NCBI RefSeq assembly: GCF_963675165.1
Contig: NC_087393.1
Span: forward strand, 302,001 to 366,000
Direction of reading: 5' to 3'
Length of the DNA stretch: 64,000 nt
Source of the DNA: Halichondria panicea
Taxonomy: Eukaryota > Porifera > Demospongiae > Suberitida > Halichondriidae
The notes beneath the pieces are model-generated. The model worked only from the letters and a program-made list of their open reading frames with translations, did not search any database and had not been told where the DNA came from. This document shows positions 35,401 through 45,834 of this stretch, one piece after another. The translations under genes were made by a program, and so were the position numbers. Positions within the stretch are counted from its first letter, which is position 1. Every line of letters begins with the position of its first letter.

Positions 35401-38400
35401 NNNNNNNNNNNNNNNNNNNNNNNNNNNNNNNNNNNNNNNNNNNNNNNNNNNNNNNNNNNNNNNNNNNNNNNNNNNNNNNNNNNNNNNNNNNNNNNNNNNN
35501 NATAATTAGTACACAAATAATAAAAGCACCGCAGGTGCTGATGCCTCGGTGGAGGTGCCAAAGCTACATAACATAAAGCTAGCTAGCTTTTATATGATTT
35601 TACTGCATGCAAAATCCAGGGAAACTCAAAGAGTGGGTAATGTTTGACGATGATTGTTGTTAAAAACGACCAAAAGTTCAAGTTTAAAATTAATGGCTGC
35701 AAGTCAGCAGAGCCTTGCAGCTCTCTTCTCACTCTTGCAGCTACCAATAGCTAGCGTTCTAGTGCAGAGCTAACTACTAAGTGGAGTAGCAACATTCTGT
35801 AAACAAGTTTGGCTACGTGCTCTTCTAAAAAGGCTGCAATGGCATTCCAAGTAAGCAAAACTAGGCATAACTCGAGAACGAAGCATTATTTTGCAAATCC
35901 ACGAATTAAAATCCAAAAAAACATGACTAGAAGCCTATAGAAACTCTTACTTGCACTTCATTGATCCTTGTGCAGCTGTAGCAGTCTACACAGACACAGA
36001 CAGACACACACACACACAAACACACTACCGTATACCTTAGGCATAATAAATGATCATGTACCACACACAGTAAGTATACATGTACAGTGCCTGTAACCTA
36101 GAGAGTCGAATACCACAAATTTGTGAGATTGGTACTAGTAGCCGCGGCCTCTGATCAAGCATATGCGATAAACGCCAAATATACGACATGATAGCTGCGC
36201 TTGCATAAATAGCATTATAGCAGATACATTAATGTAACGCAACCAACCCATTACCCCCCCCCCCCCCCCCCCCCCATCACACACCATACATACCTGTATG
36301 ATCTTGGTGATAAACCAGGGCACTGGTTGTAGGCCCATCTTGGCAATATTGTCACACAGAGCATCCACTAGGCTCTCATAGTCAGGCTTGGGTAGGATCA
36401 CACCGGGAAACAAATCAGACGTGATGCCTTCAAAGAGGGGAACATCGTGGGCCAAAAACTTGGGTAGATTGACATCGTTTATAGCTCTCAATAGCAAAAC
36501 AGATTCGTTCTCTTGCTGATACTTGAGTTTAAGATTGCCTGCTGCAGTGAGAACGGATTTCACGGCCCTCATACCGTAGTCATAGTGATGCTGTGATGAT
36601 AGCTGTTCAGAGCAGAGACGATAAGTGGCCACAATCTTGGCAGAGAGACTACGAGCATCCACAAAGCCCATAGAGTAGAGCATGATCTCACCAATCAGAC
36701 CATAGTCTGGCACCATCATAGCCACAGTGCGGAAGAGGACCTGAAACGCAAAAAAGAGGGTTAAAGTAGCAATCAATTTACCGCAGTATTACGTCAATTT
36801 GACTAAAAGCTTAATTACAGTCATAACGTTAAATAGATCATCTTTGAATGGCCATAACTTTAGTTCCGTTCCTCTAATAACGTTAATTTTATGATTTTCT
36901 GAAAGCTTAGAGAGAGACTTTTCAATTGGTGTCATCAAAAATTATATTTGAGAGATAAAAATATTTGCTAATTTGGCCATACCATGGTCCAAGGCCAAAA
37001 AATGACAAGTTAGGGCTCCGATGAAATTTTAGATTGAAACATATCATTTGAAAGGTCTCTTCAGAAAATCATAATTTTTTTGACATAGGATCAACGGTAC
37101 TAAAGTTATGGCTGTTGAAAGACGAGTCATACATGCATCATATACGCGTACATGTACGTACGTACGTAGCCTTTCACATGTTGCTTACCTTGAGGTTGTC
37201 TGGTAGTTCCTGCCTGCCAGCATAGCCAGGGTTCATGGTGATGAACACAGTGCAGGAGGGGTCCAGCGAGATCTCTGTGCCCTCAAATATGAACTTCTTC
37301 ACTCCAAGATTCACTGCCACTTGAATACCTTGAATCTGCTGGGCTATCACTGAGAGTACCTACAAGTAGTGTGTGTGTGTGTGGGGGGGGTGATTATACT
37401 GCCTAAATTTACAGGACGTATACATGTACATGTACAGTGATTATAAGGGGGGATGAATATACATAATACGTACATACAAATACATTATACGGTAGCTTTA
37501 AAGCTCTTACCTCCAACTCAATCCTGTTGAACTCATCAAAACAAGCCCATGCTCCAGCTTGTGCTAGACCCTTGAAGAACTTGCCCATGGCCTTATAGTC
37601 CAGTCCATCAGAGCAGTTGAACACTACACACTGTTTGGCCACGGCCTTAGCCAAGTCCTTACATGTCTCTGTCTTGCCTGTACCAGCCGGACCCTCGGGA
37701 GCCCCTCCCAAGTGAAGCTTGAGTGCTCCCATTAGTGTCCGATAGCAGCGATCAGTTAGAGGGGTGATGACAAGACGACCAGTGTTTCCAAGATACTCAT
37801 AGCCATAGGGAACGTCCGTGGTGATCATACGCACTATGACTAACTCATCCTCAAAGTAATAACGAAGTTGACTGATCCATTGGAAGTCCACTGAGCTGTG
37901 TACATTGTCCTTGTGTAGCTTTTCAACCACATCACGAGCTGCACACAGAGCACAAACACTATCAAGTACACTGTACAATGCATCAACAGAGCTTATGCAT
38001 GTATTACCAGTATGTGTACTAATCAAGTATCAAAGTACAATGTAAGTATTAACAGAGCTAGTATATAGCTAAAATAATGTCATACATACATGTATGCCGT
38101 ACACTATACACATGCATGTAACCAGGTATGGCTTGTGGTACTAACCGTGTACGTCTATGACAGTGAGAGCTCCCAGAGTGATTCTAGCCATGCTGGATAG
38201 CTTCCCACGGACCAGCTCAACAATCTCATCAATCTGACCATTGCTCTTGTCCAGATAAGCCTGCATGGGAAAAGAATAGTTTATCGAAAAAAAGTATTAC
38301 TGGAACTAAAATTTAAGCCAAAAATGTGATAACTAAAAACTGTAGTTCACTATAAATTATGTAGGCACAGCCCAAAAAATTCACCGACAATTACTGAGTA

Positions 38401-41400
38401 CACACATGTTCATGTACAGCTATAAATGTACCTTGAGTTGTCCAGTCTCGATGGCCTCAGTGACTTCCCTGGTCCAGTAGATAGTGCCGACAGCAATGAC
38501 TGCCTGCCCTGGCCAGTTGAGCACCCACTTGTTGCGAGGGTCCTCTGCATAGGCAATCACTGACTTCTTCGTGACGTCCTTTAGACTGAGAATCATGGTC
38601 TGTTGTACTTGAAGCAGCCATTTCTCCACCATACCCTATGCAAAGGGAGGGGGGGGTCAAATAGAAGCAATATACATTACTGTACAATGCATCAAAAACT
38701 GTAGAAAAACTATCAAAATAATTTTATACTGTGCAAAATACGTGTGCCTATACACATGTACATAGTAAAAAATTAACAGAAGAGAGCCTATCAAAGCACT
38801 AACACACAGCTATAGTGTACAGAAGCCTCACCTTAGCATCAGCTGGGACGATGGTCTTAGAGAATGGCACACTCTCCTTCTCACTGCTGATCATTCCCTT
38901 GACCTCTTGGTTCTCAGTGAACACTAACTTGGCAATGCCCTCGAAGCACTTCTTGAGGTGAGGCTGCACTCGTGTGGGATCCTTGGTCTCAGAGAGGATC
39001 TCTAGCAGCTCATCGTTAGATAGAAAGAAGAACCTGTGTACCAGAGAGAGTGGGAGTTCAGTGAGCTACACACGTGTACTGTAACAGCATAACATTTAGC
39101 CAGTGCACGTGCATTTTACAATGTAATGAAAATATCCATCAGAAAACGTAGCTATACAAATTAATACATATAATTATAATGGAAGAAATTAACTACCAAT
39201 AGCAGATTTATTGAGCGAGTCAACTTTACGCTTACCTTGGGAAATAAAGACGCTTCTTCTCCAGATAATCATTAAGTCCTTTCTGGATCTGCTCCAGTAG
39301 AGTGTTGGATTCCTTGAGCTTATCCAGCATGTTAGCTTGTGCAGTGACAACCAGTGCGTGGCTATCCTTAACCGCCTCGCCCATTATCTCGCGCCAGTAG
39401 CGATCCACAATACCAAACTTCCTCCCCTCCTCCGGCATCTGTGCCATAATGTCCTCTGATGAGAAAATGGGCTCTGGGGAAAAAGGAAAAAATTTAATAG
39501 CTACATGTACTACAGCCCCATGGTATTTTTCCGAAAATTAGAAATTACGGCCCCTTCAAAACTTAAGATTTGAGAATATACTATCTAAATGGGCTCCTTC
39601 TAAAATCATAGTCTATATTTTGTGGCATCTCTCACCTAGGTAGAGCCATGTGGCCTGACACTTGAGCCAGGCATCAAGGATGTCTTGAATCAATACTAAC
39701 TTCTCCTCCCACTGTTTGATCCCTTCTTCGAATGGCTTAATGAAGGGGGATCCCCTCATCGTCTGTGTCTTAATGATGTGGTCGTCCAAAAGGACCTGGA
39801 TCTCATCCACCGCAGTGAGAATGGACACACCAGTATCTCTGTACTCCATGAATATGAACTCTGTATCTGTCCATTCTGACTGCATCTTGTCCAGGGCTTT
39901 CTCCAGGGAGTACTCTTTGCTGGCAGACGCTCCAATCTCCTCAAGGCTGTGTGTGTAATTATTATTAATTATAAGTGAGGAAATGTGTATAGGTTGTCAT
40001 ACCATATAGTGGGTAATTTTTGAGGGCTAATCTTTTCAATCAAGCCACGAAATGTTCAATGGTAAAAATTATATGTGAGAAAGTTCACAAAAATAGCGAA
40101 TTTGCGAAAAATTTGAGCCTCGAAAATTACCGGCTATATACGGTACTATACTTACACTTCTAGATGCTTCTCGAGGCCAAACTCGAGCATGGCACTAAGA
40201 GGTGTGTCTGGCTGAGGCTTGAGATCAAAGCCTGCCACTTCACTCATTCGTGTCCAATGTCGATCTCGGATACCCGGGTTACAAAACGTCTGCAGAATAG
40301 GCAAGTGCTCTTTAAACTTGTCCAATTTCACTTTGAAAGCATTTGTGGATTGTTTAGGCAGAGGCAGATCACTGAAGGTCTTGGAGAGCTTGTGCATAGT
40401 ACGCCACATATTACCAACGTCATCATCGACTTTCTCTGCATCTAGTTCAAGAAATGGTCCGTTCATCCACTTGTCGTTTTTCTCGTGGAAATCTAGCGCT
40501 GTATGCCACAGTCGATCGTACGGTTCTTTTAGGACCTTGGTGGACTGTATCTGAGGGAAGGCTGTCATTTCCCACTCGAGCAACTCCTCTTCGTTGTTTA
40601 TTGCCTTTAATAGAGGTAGAAAAGAATGAAAAGTGAGGTGACATATTCAAAAACGTTTAGTTATAGAGCAAAACTGGTATGTGTAGATATTTAGCTGTTC
40701 ATATTGACTGACCATTGCCTCGTTCTTTGCATCCTCCAGATCGCTGGCCAGTTTGTCGAGTGTCTCTACAACTGGTCGTATGTCATCCACTGCACGAGGT
40801 ACCTCCTTCTTGGTGAACTCCTCCACCTGGTTAGTGAAGTCAGTCAGTAAGCTCTCAAACTTCTTTCGCCTGAACGTAGCGAGAGAGGAGGGGGGTATTA
40901 ACGGAGTAACTCTTTATGCATTATCATCCGAATGGGCTCCTTCTAAGCTTCAGAAAATCAGAAAATCCTTTAAATTGGATCACCAGAACTCTAGTTACAG
41001 AGCCAACTCTAGTACTCAAGCAAACTAACTCACGGCCACACACAAACACTCTAACTGACTTTGCTTTGACTTGATCCTCTGCCTCCTCCCTCCGAGACAC
41101 TAGTCGTTGCTGACTGACCTCAAAGATGGGGTCCATGCGTGCAGGCCATTGAAAGGTCCTGCTGTTCAGGTCCAGGTCCTCCACTGGCAGGATGGCATAG
41201 TCCAGTAGAAACTTCAGCCTCTCTCCAGCCTCACGTACTTTTGCCAACAGGACGAAAACTGTCTCTTCCCGGGACTGAAGGAAGGAAAGAACAAGAAGAG
41301 GGTTAGGGAAGGGAACAAACAACGAGTAAAGGTTGGAGAGGGAAGAAAGAATGAGTAGAGGTTGGAAAAAAGCAAGGGGCGCATCAATTAATGGGTTAAT

Positions 41401-44400
41401 TGGAGGGGCATACCTCTGTGAGGAACTGCATTAGAGAGACCATATCTTCAGTGGTGGCTGCTTTCTCATAGACACGTGTAGCAATCTGGTCATAACTCTC
41501 ACACAACCTGCAGCAACAGTACTAGCACATGTCCTGATCTAACACACGCACACTACTCACTTCCTATTGAAATCTCTGTTATTCTCCACCAGCTGGTTGA
41601 CTAGACGGCTAGCTAGATCACTGGCCATCCTCTGTAGCCTCTCGTTCACCTCACAGCAATCTACAGCCAGGAGGTTGAGGTAGACCTTACGTCTGAGCAG
41701 GTACAGCTCATCAGATTGATCACGAAACTTCTTGATCATCTAATATAGTGATATATTCAAACGATTGAGCAGTTGTTACATTTAGTGCGTTATCAACGCT
41801 TACTTTTCCAAACTGTTGCAGCTCTTGATCTGATGATTTGAGAAAGTCGTCGACCTCTACAGCAGCACTGCCGTCCAAGAGCTGCTCATACTTGGTGTAT
41901 GTGGCACTCACATACCTAGGAGTAGTATATACAGTTAGTATACATACTTATCACAGGAAACCAATAATATTATAGGCACACTACACTGTGTATATACTGT
42001 ACACTATATTTTCAAAGACCACCCACAAAGTTACCATACAAGGAGAGGTACAACTTAGACGAACAATACTTATACTCCCTCACTTTTGTGGGCCGCAGAA
42101 GTTTCTCCTGAGCATGTGCAGTGCCCTCTCCCTGGTCTCCTCCACTAGCCCCTCACACAGCTTCACAGCTGGGAGGACCAACTCACAACCTTGCAGCTCA
42201 GAGAAGAGCACATGCTCCACTCGAGGCAGTCCCTGGGCACTCTCCACTATGGCTGTTACAAGACGGCCCAGGATGGCCTCAATATCAAGGAAGCATGGCT
42301 GAAAGATGAGCTCTGATGACTTAATATCAAGCTTGAGTAGAATCACCTACACAAAAGGAAAGGCAATTTGATGAAAAAACAAACTACATTGCATAGAAAG
42401 ACCTCTCTCTAAGCTTTCAGAAAATCAGAAAATTAATACGATTGGACCAACGGAACTAAAGTTATGGCTGTTCAAAGATGCTCTATTTAACGCTGGGTTC
42501 CCCTTCATTTTCAGAGTTGAGTTTTATTCATGCTAATCACTGTACACTACTTAAGGCTCACTGGTTTAGACACGAAGAGAAGGTTGTTAAACTCTTCCTG
42601 ATAATCGTTGCCAATCTGATAGTGACTCAGAAACTGGAGGAAGTCTTGTAGTGATTTCTCCACCGTCTCCCTCAACTGTCTGGCCATTAGACTAGAGGCA
42701 GCATTGAAGAAATGCTCAGCCAGTACAGCAGGTTGGTCCGGGGAGGAAGGCATGAGGTGGGCCCAGTCAACCTTGTACCTCCGGAAGATCTCTCCACACT
42801 CAGACACCCATCTACATGTATGTGATGTGTATGGAAAGAACATTCTAAGCACTATGATTAAAATGTCATACGAAATTCCAAATTAAAAGCCCTTCTGTGT
42901 ACATATACATTGGGACATCACACAGTACACGTATAGATGCTTTTATCTTTTACAATACATGTACTACCCAGTGTGTGAGTGTACACGTGTACTGCTCTTA
43001 CCCCTCCTGTAGGGTCCTCCTGGCATGAGCACACTGGCTCTTGACGAGGGCCTCAAACTGAGATGGTTTCAACTCTCTGACCTCGTCTCTCTCAGAGCAC
43101 AGCACCTCCAGGTCAACAAAGTGAACACTGGAATACCTACACAGGGAAATAGACTAGTACACAATTAAAACTTCCTACAGATGGTTTCGTTTGACTTCAT
43201 CACATGACCCTTACAATAAAGTAACCATAATTATACAGACAGTTCTGAGAAATTCATTTTAAGGGGTCATATCAAACATAAAAAGCTATCAATCAGACAC
43301 CAGGCCCACTCACTTGTTATACCAGAGGCTCTGCAACTCAGTCATGACAGTGTTGGAGATGAACAGTTGCTGACTCTGAGCGTCCTTGGCACACCTCACA
43401 CTCTCCTTCCATGGTACGGGTGCGCGAATAGCCCTCTGAGGGAGCGGCCGCGGGACTGACCCAATCTTAAGTCGTTTCATTTCACTGCTGTCTTTGAGAA
43501 TGTAGTCAATGATAGCCTTCTTTAGGCTGAGTTTATAGTCATCCAGGATTTCCTTGTGAAGGTTCTGTCGAAGTGTTTTCCAATCAGGGTTGTCGAGTAA
43601 TTTTTGGAGGAGCTTTGAGTGTACTTGTGTCATTGTCCCCTCTGGCATCGGAGGTAGGTCAGCCTGGGACACACCCTCTAGAATATAGTACTGGTAGCGC
43701 TGTAGACACACACACACACACGGCCCAATAGCATTAGGTGATACATACGATTGCTACTAACAGCTTGGAGCCATAATTATTTTTATTAAGTATAACAGCC
43801 ACACATTTGCTGAAATTTCACACACTACATTGTATTCTAGAGCAATACAGTTGCAAGCAGCTACTATATAAAATACCTCCAGGTCCTCTGTGGTTGGCTC
43901 CTGCCCGTCCTCCATTGCCATGAACCCAAACTGCTCTCCCGGGCTCATCGGTCGGGACTCTGGGTTGTATTGGTGACTGAATGGGGAAAGTGACGACCTA
44001 GGGGTGAGGTGAACTGGAGACTTGGTAGCCTTCATTGGAGCTGGTGGAGTAATAAGTTAGGGACGCTAAACTATTAACTATTATTGATATACCAGTGATT
44101 TTCACCATTGAAAATTTATCAAAGTTTATTCGTACAGCTCAGAATGGTGACGTAGAACCTATTGTATATTAATAACCCGCTATACACAAATACATTCATT
44201 GCACAGAGACTGTTAGATGATAGGATACAAGGTGATCTTGCCTTCCTGAGGTTTCTGATCTTGAGCTTGCTGGCAGTTGGGGTGTAGTTGTTAGCTATGG
44301 ACTCTGACGGGGTCCGATGATACTTCTCCTCCTTGAAGGGAGCTGCTCTGGTCCAGGACATGCGCTTCATGACAGGAGGATTCTCAAGATTCTTGAGAAC

Positions 44401-44685
44401 AAGCTGAGGGGAGTAGTTAAACTTTCACACTATCCCATAAAATATGCGTGCACAATAGTAAATTAGATGAGACCTTTAATAAGAAATATTGGCCACTCTA
44501 CTAGTCTGAGATGTGTAGATTATGCAGGGATTAGAGATACAACATTATGCTGTACTGGATGGGTACAATATATGCATGTAGTCAGTAGACTATTCATTGA
44601 AGAGACTCACGCTGTATAGAGGAGATGGCTGTGTGTGGGTAGAGGGGCGTATGGGGATATGGGGTAGCTCAGTGTGTACCCTCAT
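17045..44685 (-). CDS. Axonemal inner-arm dynein heavy chain (DNAH3/7/12 clade)
   Basis: About 45 exons, all but one or two with GT-AG ends, give a protein of about 3,940-4,020 aa, matching DNAH7-type chains. Exons 5' to 3': 44685-44611 and 44403-44242 (tentative), 44040-43877, 43699-43314, 43136-43002, 42811-42562, 42346-42084, 41915-41804, 41739-41561, 41507-41414, 41274-41060, 40869-40713, 40604-40156, 39946-39636, 39473-39236, 39033-38832, 38635-38432, 38260-38146, 37938-37511, 37359-37199, 36740-36294, 29601-29467, 29043-28693, 28540-28091, 27972-27853, 27643-27486, 27333-27069, 26830-26647, 26221-25737, 25591-24397, 24181-23964, 23894-23680, 23231-22776, 22569-22262, 22047-21458, 21254-21097, 20922-20826, 20613-20355, 19912-19705, 19523-19273, 19097-18934, 18624-18076, 17857-17644, 17420-17331, 17251-17045. 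From 44040 to the stop the frame is continuous. It ends in [16 protein letters not shown], typical of single-headed inner-arm dyneins that drive ciliary bending. The N-terminal start is uncertain: MKATKSPV at 44035 or the ATG at 44685. Confidence 0.9.
17863..17975. repeat. (GT)n microsatellite in dynein intron
   Basis: About 110 bp of GT units with a few GGT and CGT interruptions. On the transcribed (minus) strand it reads (AC)n and ends at the acceptor of dynein exon 43 (CACTAG at 17858-17863). Confidence 0.9.
20274..20340. repeat. (GT)n microsatellite in dynein intron
   Basis: About 65 bp of GT repeats just past the donor of dynein exon 38 on the transcribed strand. Confidence 0.9.
22776..24700 (-). 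other. Dynein stalk, microtubule-binding domain and start of AAA5
   Basis: The end of exon 30 is an alanine- and glutamate-rich coiled coil (CC1). Exons 31-32 hold the microtubule-binding tip ([34 protein letters not shown]). CC2 follows ([20 protein letters not shown]) and leads into AAA5 ([10 protein letters not shown]). The Ser-rich frame on the opposite strand at 24407-24691 is a shadow of the coiled coil. Confidence 0.88.
23430..23629. mobile_element. MITE-like element ending in CCGCTATACGGTA
   Basis: About 200 bp with imperfect terminal inverted repeats: TTTCGTGGGGTAAA near the left end against TTACCCCACGAAA, then CCCGCTATACGGTA, at the right. It lies in a dynein intron. Its right terminus matches the elements at 40000, 57729 and 58148. 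Confidence 0.6.
25438..25464 (-). other. AAA4 P-loop of the dynein
   Basis: Encodes GVGGSGRQS in [19 protein letters not shown], the form usual for axonemal dynein AAA4. It sits in the longest exon (1,195 bp), which also contains stalk helix CC1. Confidence 0.92.
26285..26592. mobile_element. Foldback repeat, best-preserved copy
   Basis: The left arm reads GCATCTTTGAACGGCCATAA, then GATTTTCTGAAAGCTTAGAG. The right arm is roughly its inverse: CTCCTTCTAAGCTTTCAGAA, then AATCATAAAATTG. The centre has GGCCTGTTTTTGAAAAGCATG and its partner CCCGAAAATGGGAAATTATG. No coding capacity. It lies within a dynein intron. Confidence 0.75.
27527..27550 (-). other. AAA3 P-loop of the dynein
   Basis: Encodes GPTGTGKS in [19 protein letters not shown]; Walker B follows as [10 protein letters not shown] in the next exon. 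AAA3 binds regulatory nucleotide in known dyneins. Confidence 0.92.
29044..29142. repeat. (GT)n microsatellite next to dynein exon 23
   Basis: About 100 bp of GT repeats with CGT variants. On the transcribed strand this is (AC)n ending in ACACAG at the acceptor of exon 23. Confidence 0.9.
29533..29559 (-). other. AAA2 P-loop of the dynein
   Basis: Encodes GEPMGGKTS in exon 22. This is the first dynein exon after the 6.7-kb intron that hosts the two TRAF-like genes. The matching Walker B-like segment [17 protein letters not shown] is in the next exon. Confidence 0.9.
29754..31149 (+). CDS. TRAF-like protein A (RING, TRAF zinc fingers, MATH domain)
   Basis: Two exons, 29754-29985 and 30104-31149, join in phase to 425 aa. 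A RING finger lies at residues 25-66 ([18 protein letters not shown]). TRAF-type zinc fingers follow at about 87-240 ([41 protein letters not shown]), then a short helical stretch. A C-terminal TRAF-C/MATH domain spans about 267-421 ([55 protein letters not shown]). TRAFs are cytoplasmic adaptors and ubiquitin ligases downstream of TNF- and Toll/IL-1-type receptors. At the canonical RING histidine this protein has Lys46, so ligase activity is uncertain. The gene lies on the strand opposite the dynein, inside its large intron, and is a tandem paralogue of the gene at 33837. Confidence 0.9.
32270..32825. repeat. Long inverted repeat (foldback), arms of about 165-185 bp
   Basis: Left arm about 32272-32455 and right arm about 32660-32823 are near-perfect reverse complements. 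Shared marks are TTGGAGCATGCAAGACTATA on the right and its complement near 32382-32401 on the left. They are separated by about 200 bp. Matching open frames on opposite strands are a by-product of the symmetry. It could fold into a long hairpin in RNA from either strand. Confidence 0.85.
32938..33079. mobile_element. Small element with 17-bp terminal inverted repeats
   Basis: ACAGGCTCTCCTTTTTC at 32938-32954 is the exact reverse complement of 33063-33079. At 142 bp total with no coding capacity, it fits a MITE. No clear target-site duplication was seen. Confidence 0.6.
33581..33703. mobile_element. Small element with 18-bp terminal inverted repeats
   Basis: CAGGCCTTACTTTTTCTT at 33581-33598 is the exact reverse complement of 33686-33703. 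At 123 bp total it is non-coding and MITE-like. It lies about 130 bp upstream of the second TRAF-like gene, so it may be in its promoter. Confidence 0.6.
33837..35230 (+). CDS. TRAF-like protein B (RING, TRAF zinc fingers, MATH domain)
   Basis: Two exons, 33837-34068 and 34173-35230, join in phase to 429 aa, with the same intron position and phase as TRAF-like A. The RING ([18 protein letters not shown]) again has Lys in place of the canonical His. TRAF zinc fingers follow ([32 protein letters not shown]), then a helix ([20 protein letters not shown]) and a MATH domain ([54 protein letters not shown]). The two genes differ most in the helical linker and the start of the MATH domain. Same orientation and close similarity indicate a local tandem duplication. 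It is nested in the dynein intron; a 200-N gap starts 71 bp after the stop codon. Confidence 0.9.
35302..35501. other. Assembly gap (200 N)
   Basis: Exactly 200 unknown bases, a typical scaffold-gap placeholder rather than a measured length. Open frames of X residues across it are meaningless. The 3' end of TRAF-like B is complete before it. Confidence 0.98.
35502..36293. other. Rest of the dynein intron after the gap
   Basis: No gene recognised. It contains ACAGACAC repeats near 35990-36020 and a 22-base C run at about 36255-36276, close to the donor of dynein exon 21 on the transcribed strand. Confidence 0.6.
36825..37125. repeat. Interspersed foldback repeat, variant related to the TBCD tandem repeat
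   Basis: Starts GATCATCTTTGAATGGCCAT and passes through GATTTTCTGAAAGCTTAGAG. It then contains the same GAGAGATAAAAATATTTGC, ATGGTCCAAGGCC and ATCATTTGAAAGGTCTCTTC blocks as the ~345-bp tandem repeat at 9110-10258. This links the dispersed and tandem forms. Confidence 0.7.
37670..37693 (-). other. AAA1 Walker A (main ATPase site) of the dynein
   Basis: Encodes GPAGTGKT within [20 protein letters not shown]. The exon also carries the Walker B segment [12 protein letters not shown]. All catalytic residues of the principal hydrolysis site are present, so the motor is expected to be active. Confidence 0.93.
40000..40145. mobile_element. MITE-like element with TACCATATAG/CTATATACGGTA ends
   Basis: TACCATATAGTGGGTAATTT at the left pairs imperfectly with AAATTACCGGCTATATACGG, then TA, at the right. 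About 146 bp, non-coding, between dynein exons 13 and 14. Same terminal family as elements at 23430, 57729 and 58148. Confidence 0.65.
42385..42505. repeat. Half copy of the foldback repeat
   Basis: Only the right arm is present: GACCTCTCTCTAAGCTTTCA, then GAACTAAAGTTATGGCTGTT and CAAAGATGCTCTATTTAACG. It lies in a dynein intron. Similar partial copies lie at about 39520-39610 and 40915-41005. Confidence 0.65.
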
Positions 44686-45420
44686 GTTGGGGTTAGCCAA
44701 CACTTCCACAGAGCACTGCATAAGAGATGTATAGCATAGGAACAGTATTCACATCATCATTATTAACTTGAGTGGGTGCACCATTTACGATTGTTTGAAA
44801 GCTTAGAGTAAGCTCGTTAATATGATGTACACGTATATAAAAGCTTTGATTGATAAAAATAATGAAGGCACATACCGTACCAGGATATAATTGTTTTGAG
44901 CGTGTGATTCAACCTATTTTCCATTTGCTAAGGACGGGGCTGGGAGGTAATTCAGGCTCGATCAAAGATTGAGAGTTGAACGTTATCTCGTTGTAAGCTT
45001 GTATTAAACGTATAATGCGGCCGGCTTGTAAGCTTTCAGAAACTCATCAAATTAGCTATCAGACTGACCGAACTCAAATTATGACTACTCAAGAGCACAC
45101 GTACACTCCACCAAGTATATGCCACTGTACTGTACAGTCCTAGAAGACGTTCGGAGGGTTCGAACCACACCGAATACCTGTAGAACACCCTCTAGCTTAT
45201 AAATGAGCTCCCTAGCTTATACTGGGGGTGTGGCATGTTCCAGTGGATTGTGAGTGGTTCATTCTTACCTTTCGAGTCTCCATTCTTGAATTCTTTGCAG
45301 TGTAGGGACTCTTTTACTGCATCTCTATCCTGGACCCTCGGCTTGATGATTATCAGATAAACATAGCCGTAGGCATTTATCACCATAGCAACTTTTTAGC
45401 ATCTTTGTTAGAGCTGCAGC

Positions 45421-45677
45421 CACGTGGCAGAAAAGGGGGGCGTATCTCCTCTGCCATGTGGACCCATAGGTATGGAAGAATGAAAGGTATAGCTATGTAC
45501 CTCTGGCTATGTACTGTGCATTGCAACAAAAATCAGCTATACATGTGGTTTTATCTTTCAGGCATTTGGCAGCTGGAGTTTGGAGGAGCTCTCAACAGGA
45601 AACCACACAAGGACAGCTTGGAATGGAAGGATCCTAGCTTTGTGCTCTGGGAGAACCCAGTCCCCCAGGTGTGTTAA
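45421..45677 (+). CDS. Unidentified plus-strand exon pair
   Basis: An apparent exon ending at 45466 before GTATGG and a second exon at 45562-45677, preceded by a good acceptor (TTTTATCTTTCAG), can be joined to read HVAEKGGVSPLPCGP, then IGIWQLEFGGALNRKPHK and DPSFVLWENPVPQ. The second piece may end at TAA (45675-45677) or splice again at CAG/GTGTGT. I do not recognise the family. It could be a small real gene with a missing first exon, or chance. Start and exact left edge are uncertain. Confidence 0.25.
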
Positions 45678-45834
45678 CCTGCACCAATGAGTTGGCATTA
45701 GTGATGACATGGGACTCCCAATGTGTTTGTATGTATAACTATTATCCCATGAGATCTGCTAGTTGCAGACTTCATGCAAAGTGTTCGTATGTATAGTCTA
45801 ATTATTAAAATTTTTCGTCTTTTCTTCTCACATT

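Larger units (their letters stand above)
39236..43699 (-). other. Dynein tail and linker region (exons 4-15)
   Basis: Encodes the N-terminal stem and the DHC_N2/linker region. Recognisable stretches are [18 protein letters not shown] and [12 protein letters not shown] near the start, then [20 protein letters not shown] and [20 protein letters not shown] in exon 13. [18 protein letters not shown] in exon 17 lies just beyond this span. The tail binds the intermediate-chain or actin/centrin light-chain base of the inner arm in known family members. Confidence 0.8.

Noticed and set aside
35223-35576. Open frames across the run of N
   Set aside because: Frames through an assembly gap carry no information.
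45192-45386. 64-codon minus-strand frame (MVINAYGYVYLIII...) as a first dynein exon
   Set aside because: It has a fair donor (AAAG/GTAAGA), but joining it to the next plausible dynein exon gives an immediate stop.
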